A DNA stretch of 9,288 nt. It comes from Candidatus Peregrinibacteria bacterium CG_4_10_14_0_2_um_filter_43_11. GTDB lineage: Bacteria > Patescibacteriota > Gracilibacteria > UM-FILTER-43-11. Location of the stretch: contig PFOK01000060.1 in assembly GCA_002792495.1 (NCBI GenBank), positions 1-9,288 on the forward strand, written 5' to 3'. The notes beneath the pieces are model-generated. The model saw only the letters and a program-made list of their open reading frames with translations. It was not told where the DNA came from and made no database searches. This document shows, one piece after another, positions 6,788 to 9,288 of the stretch. The translations under genes were made by a program, and so were the position numbers. Position 1 is the first letter of the stretch. Each line of letters opens with the position of its first letter.

Positions 6788-7549
6788 TTAACGTATCCAC
6801 TCATATCCTTTTTTCTCCAGCTGATGAGCGAGGCTCGCTCCACCGGATTTAGCGATTCGACCTTCTTTCAAAACATGAACATGATCCGGTTTAATGTATT
6901 TTAAAATATGTTGATAATGAGTGATGAGTAAAATGCCCATTTTCCCATCCAATTGTTTTTTGATCAGCGCAACCCCTTTGCAAACGGTTTTGAGGGCATC
7001 CACATCCAGTCCGGAATCCGTTTCATCCAAAATCGCCATTGTGGGTTTTAAAACCGCCATCTGAAGTATCTCCGTCTTCTTTTTTTCACCTCCGGAAAAA
7101 CGATAATTCAAATCCCGTTCCGCCATTTTTTCATCGATCTGAAGCATTTCCATCAATTCCTTGAGCATGCGTTTAAATCGAAATACTAAAACAGGCGGCT
7201 TATCAGGATGAAGGTATTTTTGTTGATTCCGATAGGCGGCAAGCAAAAATTCTTCCACACTAACCCCCTGAATGGATTGAGGATATTGAAATGATAGGAA
7301 AAACCCCAAAAGTGCACGTTTGTCCGGCGTAAGATTCAAAATACTCTTGCCATTGTAACGAATGTCTCCTTTGGTAATGGTGTATTTAGGATGCCCCATG
7401 ATCGCGTTTGCCAAAGTGCTTTTCCCGGAGCCATTCGGCCCCATAATCGCATGAGTTTCACCGGGGGTAATGGTCAATTCCACCCCCTTCAAAACGGGTT
7501 TTCCTTCTACCTCAACATGAAGATTTTTAATGCTGAGCACATGGTTCAT
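6788..7549 (-). CDS. sufC: SufC, ABC-type ATPase of the SufBCD complex
   Basis: 253 residues, normal length, no membrane segment: a soluble ABC ATPase that drives conformational change in SufB-SufD during cluster assembly. Walker A is GPNGSGKST (37-45), Q-loop FQYP (Gln88), ABC signature FSGGEKKKTE (151-160, the EKKK form typical of SufC), Walker B MAILDETDSGLD (171-182, catalytic Glu176) and H-loop His211 in LLITHYQHIL. It heads the CBDSU gene run and has its own candidate promoter only about 15 bp upstream of the ATG, giving an almost leaderless mRNA. A 102-bp gap separates it from the 98-aa gene. Confidence 0.98.
   Translation of the reverse strand: MNHVLSIKNLHVEVEGKPVLKGVELTITPGETHAIMGPNGSGKSTLANAIMGHPKYTITKGDIRYNGKSILNLTPDKRALLGFFLSFQYPQSIQGVSVEEFLLAAYRNQQKYLHPDKPPVLVFRFKRMLKELMEMLQIDEKMAERDLNYRFSGGEKKKTEILQMAVLKPTMAILDETDSGLDVDALKTVCKGVALIKKQLDGKMGILLITHYQHILKYIKPDHVHVLKEGRIAKSGGASLAHQLEKKGYEWIR
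6826..6840. repeat. Perfect inverted repeat inside the 3' end of sufC
   Basis: GAGCGAG, a single G, then CTCGCTC: a perfect 7-bp-arm inverted repeat near the end of the sufC coding region (encoding part of GASLAH). TGAGCGAGGC (6825-6834) also occurs exactly at 3267-3276 in the sufS-sufU spacer. With a 1-nt loop the RNA stem would be strained; meaning unknown. Confidence 0.45.
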
Positions 7550-7564
7550 AAAACTAAAATTTAC

Positions 7565-7593
7565 AGTATAGCCAACTATAAAGTTTTTTCCAA
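7565..7593 (-). promoter_or_regulatory. Candidate sigma-70-type promoter of sufC
   Basis: On the - strand -35 TTGGAA (7593-7588), 17-bp spacer, -10 TATACT (7570-7565). Transcription would begin near 7558, only about 9 nt before the sufC ATG at 7549. A second overlapping pair is TTGATT (7602-7597), 16 bp, TATAGT (7580-7575). Matches to the consensus are 4/6 and 5/6 in both cases. Pattern match only. Confidence 0.5.
7567..7580. promoter_or_regulatory. Palindrome over the sufC -10 boxes, candidate operator
   Basis: TATAG-CCAA-CTATA, a perfect 5-bp-arm inverted repeat spanning both overlapping -10 hexamers of the sufC promoter. The - strand centre reads TTGGCTA, a heptamer also found just upstream of the regulator ATG (8741-8747) and at 8910-8916. 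Position is ideal for a repressor; the binding protein is unknown, and part of the symmetry may simply reflect two TATA-like boxes. Confidence 0.4.
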
Positions 7594-7651
7594 AAAAATC
7601 AACTCACAAATGGGAGTAAATGGTCAATTTTTAATTTTAAAGGCTAAATTT

Positions 7652-7948
7652 TTAAAGATTGGAACGCATTTTTGCTTTTTCCATTTCTCTGGCCAAAATC
7701 AATTCCGCGATCTGACCGGCCATTTGGTCAAAGGGGGCGGTTTCCAATACCGTTTGCAATTGTTGTTCAGGAATATCCAATAAATACAAAGCGTGTGCTA
7801 ATTTTTCATAGTCACAATCCAGCCAATGAGCCACTTTTTTTGTAATGTGCGCCAATAAAGATTCCTTTTGTGAGGATTCATTTTGATCACCGGAGAAAGT
7901 GATATCCCATTTATTGGCGAGATATTGAAAGGGGTCTTCTTTTTGCAT
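7652..7948 (-). CDS. Small uncharacterised protein coupled to the TrmB-type regulator
   Basis: 98 residues, soluble, no signal or membrane segment, probably mostly helical. I do not recognise a named family. Visible pattern: an N-terminal WDITFSGD, a middle helix, then DYEKLAHALYLLDIPEQQLQTVLE (46-69) and a C-terminal helix AGQIAELILAREMEKAKMR (77-95). Short proteins with a similar 'xLYxxDIxExxL ... LIxxRxxxK' layout occur in other bacteria, from memory, without known function. Its ATG overlaps the regulator stop by one base (TAATG), so the two are almost surely translationally coupled. It sits between the regulator and sufC, which makes a role in Fe-S control or assembly a reasonable guess, for example as a partner of the regulator. 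One cysteine (Cys45). Confidence 0.82.
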   Translation of the reverse strand: MQKEDPFQYLANKWDITFSGDQNESSQKESLLAHITKKVAHWLDCDYEKLAHALYLLDIPEQQLQTVLETAPFDQMAGQIAELILAREMEKAKMRSNL

Positions 7949-8739
7949 TATTTCAATTCGTGATCATAATTTTCGGACCGTTCCCAAGCGAGAGCAAATA
8001 GACTTTTTAAAGCCTGAGCCATGTCCGGATTATGCATTTTCATTCCCATGGGTTCTTTACTGTGAGTGGTGAACATGGCGATCATATCACCGATGATGTT
8101 GATTTCACAATTGCCGGGGAAGCGATCTTTGGGAACCAGGTGTGTTGCGCGGAGTTCGCCTTTATCCCGTTTTTTGTAGGCGATGGCGTTGGAGGTGTCG
8201 GGCTGGATACTTTTTACGTTCATTCCTTTTTTAATGCGTTTCTTGGTGTATTCAGACCAGTCGTTTCCGGACATTTCGGTGTGATACGTATTCAGACCGA
8301 AACACAATTGTTCTTTCCCTTTTTCCTCAAGGGTTTCTTCAATCAAATCGGTAACGGCCTCCAGCCCTTGGTAATATTTTATTTTACCCCGGATCTCAAG
8401 CTTAGGCATCTTGCCTTTTTCACGCAATTTACGAAATTCTCCCTTTAGGGAAGCCGCCTTTTTTTGAATGCGCATCATTTCATTCACTTTCTGCCGGCAC
8501 AATTCTTCAATGTCGTCCGGTTCCACCGCGTCAAAATGAGTCACATTGTTTTTATTAAAACTGCTAACCACTTCTTTTTTTTCCAACGATTCCAGGGTGG
8601 AATACACGGTCACGCGTTTCATTTCGAGCCGCTTGGCAACCACACTCACGATCGATTCACCATGACTGAGTAAATAGAGGTACACCTTCACTTCATTGTC
8701 GTTCAATCCCAAGGTGCGTAGAAAGTTTTCGATGATCAT
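7948..8739 (-). CDS. TrmB-family transcriptional regulator, likely regulator of the suf locus
   Basis: 263 residues. The N-terminal part (about 5-70) is a winged helix-turn-helix of TrmB type: LGLNDNEVKVYLYLLSHGESIVSVVAKRLEMKRVTVYSTLESLEKKEVV, with the recognition helix around 40-53. Residues about 73-108 are a charged coiled-coil-like dimerisation stretch, followed by a C-terminal effector domain (115-255; KIKYYQGLEAVTDLIEETL) of the phospholipase-D-like fold seen in TrmB regulators. TrmB proteins are best known as archaeal sugar-responsive regulators and are frequent in CPR bacteria. Its place at the head of the suf run suggests it replaces IscR/SufR. Cys81, Cys146 and Cys211 are widely spaced; whether they bind a cluster is unknown. 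An inverted repeat over its own candidate -10 suggests autoregulation. No Shine-Dalgarno. Confidence 0.92.
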   Translation of the reverse strand: MIIENFLRTLGLNDNEVKVYLYLLSHGESIVSVVAKRLEMKRVTVYSTLESLEKKEVVSSFNKNNVTHFDAVEPDDIEELCRQKVNEMMRIQKKAASLKGEFRKLREKGKMPKLEIRGKIKYYQGLEAVTDLIEETLEEKGKEQLCFGLNTYHTEMSGNDWSEYTKKRIKKGMNVKSIQPDTSNAIAYKKRDKGELRATHLVPKDRFPGNCEINIIGDMIAMFTTHSKEPMGMKMHNPDMAQALKSLFALAWERSENYDHELK

Positions 8740-8817
8740 TTTGGCTAAAATAAAAGATTAAACCAAGTTAAACCTTACTAAAAAATCGGTTTTTTCACAA
8801 CCATTTTAGAGTTGATA

Positions 8818-8836
8818 TGTCGTTATAAAAGCGACA
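8818..8836. promoter_or_regulatory. Inverted repeat over the regulator -10, candidate operator
   Basis: TGTCG-N9-CGACA, perfect 5-bp arms flanking the -10 box of the regulator promoter. Consistent with an autorepressor site of a dimeric winged-helix protein. Confidence 0.4.
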
Positions 8837-8851
8837 ACAAGAAAGTGCCAT
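8822..8851 (-). promoter_or_regulatory. Candidate promoter of the TrmB-type regulator
   Basis: On the - strand -35 ATGGCA (8851-8846), 18-bp spacer, -10 TATAAC (8827-8822). The start would be near 8815, giving a leader of about 75 nt. The -10 is strong, the -35 moderate. The -10 lies inside the 8818-8836 dyad. Confidence 0.4.
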
Positions 8852-8871
8852 AAAGATGATAAAAGGGGAGT

Positions 8872-8887
8872 TGTCAGAAAGATGACA
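8872..8887. promoter_or_regulatory. Second inverted repeat, candidate operator
   Basis: TGTCA-N6-TGACA, upstream of the regulator promoter. Arms resemble the 8818-8836 dyad (TGTCR/YGACA). Centres are 52.5 bp apart, about five helical turns, so both would face the same side of the DNA. Confidence 0.35.
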
Positions 8888-8955
8888 GCACATTATCTAT
8901 CCGATTTTCTTGGCTAAATAAAGCCGTTTAATCAGAATCAAGAAAGGGTGGATAA

Positions 8956-8984
8956 TTGACATTATTCATATAAAATTTTATAGT
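8956..8984 (+). promoter_or_regulatory. Near-consensus promoter P1 of the 62-aa gene
   Basis: TTGACA (8956-8961), 17-bp spacer, TATAGT (8979-8984): 6/6 and 5/6 with ideal spacing, the best promoter in the window. A perfect 14-bp palindrome TATAAAATTTTATA (8969-8982) covers the -10, a possible regulator site. Start near 8991. Confidence 0.65.
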
Positions 8985-8995
8985 TAAAATATACA

Positions 8996-9024
8996 TTGAC
9001 AAAATATGTATTTTATATTACGAT
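8996..9024 (+). promoter_or_regulatory. Promoter P2 of the 62-aa gene
   Basis: TTGACA (8996-9001), 17-bp spacer, TACGAT (9019-9024): 6/6 and 4/6. It lies exactly 40 bp after P1. The predicted start near 9031 leaves a leader of only about 12 nt before the ATG at 9043. Confidence 0.5.
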
Positions 9025-9042
9025 AATATCCTTTAATAGCTC

Positions 9043-9231
9043 ATGATTATGTTTGAAAGAAGACTCCTTTTTAAGAATCCATTAAATCGTTTAGCAGGCT
9101 TGGGCTCAGGTTTAGTCAGTTCTGCTTATCGTAGAGTTACTTCTCCCGGAAGTTTTGCCAATCGAATAATGACTGGTGAGCCTGTTACTGGCGTACGTCG
9201 TAAGATTGCGGCTACTGTAACGACAAATTAA
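9043..9231 (+). CDS. Small basic hypothetical protein
   Basis: 62 residues, not recognised. Strongly basic: eight Arg and two Lys, with paired arginines at 6-7, 30-31 and 52-53 and few acidic residues. A mildly hydrophobic Gly/Leu/Ser stretch (17-28, LAGLGSGLVSSA) could be an amphipathic helix, but there is no clear membrane span. Reality is supported by two near-consensus tandem promoters directly upstream and by ordinary codon use, against it are the short length and lack of Shine-Dalgarno (which is normal here). It could be a small nucleic-acid-binding or membrane-active peptide; this is a guess. An RNA gene expressed from the same promoters is the alternative. No hairpin terminator follows. 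Confidence 0.5.
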   Translation: MIMFERRLLFKNPLNRLAGLGSGLVSSAYRRVTSPGSFANRIMTGEPVTGVRRKIAATVTTN

Positions 9232-9247
9232 TTTTCAGATATAATAT

Positions 9248-9288
9248 TTACTCATTTTCCGGTCCGCCTTCTCCTTCGTAAACGTCCA
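9248..9288 (-). CDS. Possible 3' end of a gene running off the window
   Basis: On the - strand the frame reading DVYEGEGGPENE then TAA (stop at 9250-9248) is open to the window edge. The acidic, Gly/Glu/Pro-rich sequence looks like a natural protein C-terminus, and it would be convergent with the 62-aa gene 16 bp away. Only about 12 full codons are visible, so this is weak. Confidence 0.3.
   Translation of the reverse strand, partial: DVYEGEGGPENE

Larger units (their letters stand above)
8740..9042. other. 303-bp regulatory region between divergent genes
   Basis: Separates the suf regulator (- strand) from the 62-aa gene (+ strand). It holds a candidate - strand promoter with an overlapping dyad (8818-8851), a second dyad (8872-8887), a repeated AAAGATGA (8852-8859 and 8878-8885), a repeated TTGGCTAAA (8741-8749 and 8910-8918) and two + strand promoters (8956-8984 and 8996-9024). 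No tRNA or other RNA gene recognised. Confidence 0.6.

Noticed and set aside
7391..7783. 130-aa open frame on the + strand across the sufC promoter
   Set aside because: Runs antisense through sufC, the spacer and the 98-aa gene; no coding signature.
8032..8448. 138-aa open frame on the + strand, rich in His and Phe
   Set aside because: Antisense shadow of the TrmB-type regulator; composition is typical of a complemented helical, charged gene.
8835..8850. TGGCAC...TTGT resembling a sigma-54 promoter on the - strand
   Set aside because: The spacing and the -12 element (TTGC expected) do not fit, and nothing else suggests sigma-54 in this context.
1..9288. CRISPR arrays, tRNA/rRNA genes, insertion sequences, phage genes
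   Set aside because: No regularly spaced repeats, cloverleaf, terminal inverted repeats or transposase/phage motifs seen on either strand.

Overview
The window (9288 bp, AT-rich intergenic DNA, moderate-GC genes) looks like a chromosomal segment of a small-genome bacterium, most likely from the Patescibacteria/CPR (Peregrinibacteria-like is my best guess). The basis is a TrmB-type transcriptional regulator, a minimal SUF locus with an unusually short SufD and a compact SufU, a bacterial/archaeal-type membrane pyrophosphatase, and no Shine-Dalgarno sequence before any of the genes. TGA serves as an ordinary stop (ends of ytxH-like gene and sufS) and all genes are open in the standard bacterial code, so it is not one of the UGA=Gly lineages. 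The taxonomic call is inference.

Layout. Left part (+ strand): a YtxH-like membrane-anchored protein with a very lysine-rich tail (168-653), then hppA, a complete membrane-bound proton-pumping pyrophosphatase of the K+-independent type (727-2742), closed by a strong hairpin terminator (2767-2798). Middle and right (- strand, reading right to left from 8739 to 2812): a TrmB-family regulator, a translationally coupled 98-aa protein of unknown function, then sufC, sufB, sufD, sufS and sufU. Far right (+ strand): an orphan 62-aa basic protein behind two near-consensus tandem promoters, and the last 13 codons or so of a possible - strand gene that runs off the window.

How the genes work together. 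SufS takes sulfur from cysteine, SufU is the likely sulfur acceptor/scaffold partner, and SufB-SufC-SufD form the ATP-driven scaffold where Fe-S clusters are built. The regulator gene in front has a candidate promoter whose -10 box sits inside an inverted repeat, which suggests autoregulation. sufC has its own candidate promoter with a separate palindrome, so the locus probably has at least two transcription starts. The regulator/98-aa pair is the least understood part and could be a Fe-S homeostasis control module unlike IscR or SufR. hppA and the suf locus converge on the terminator and have no obvious functional link.
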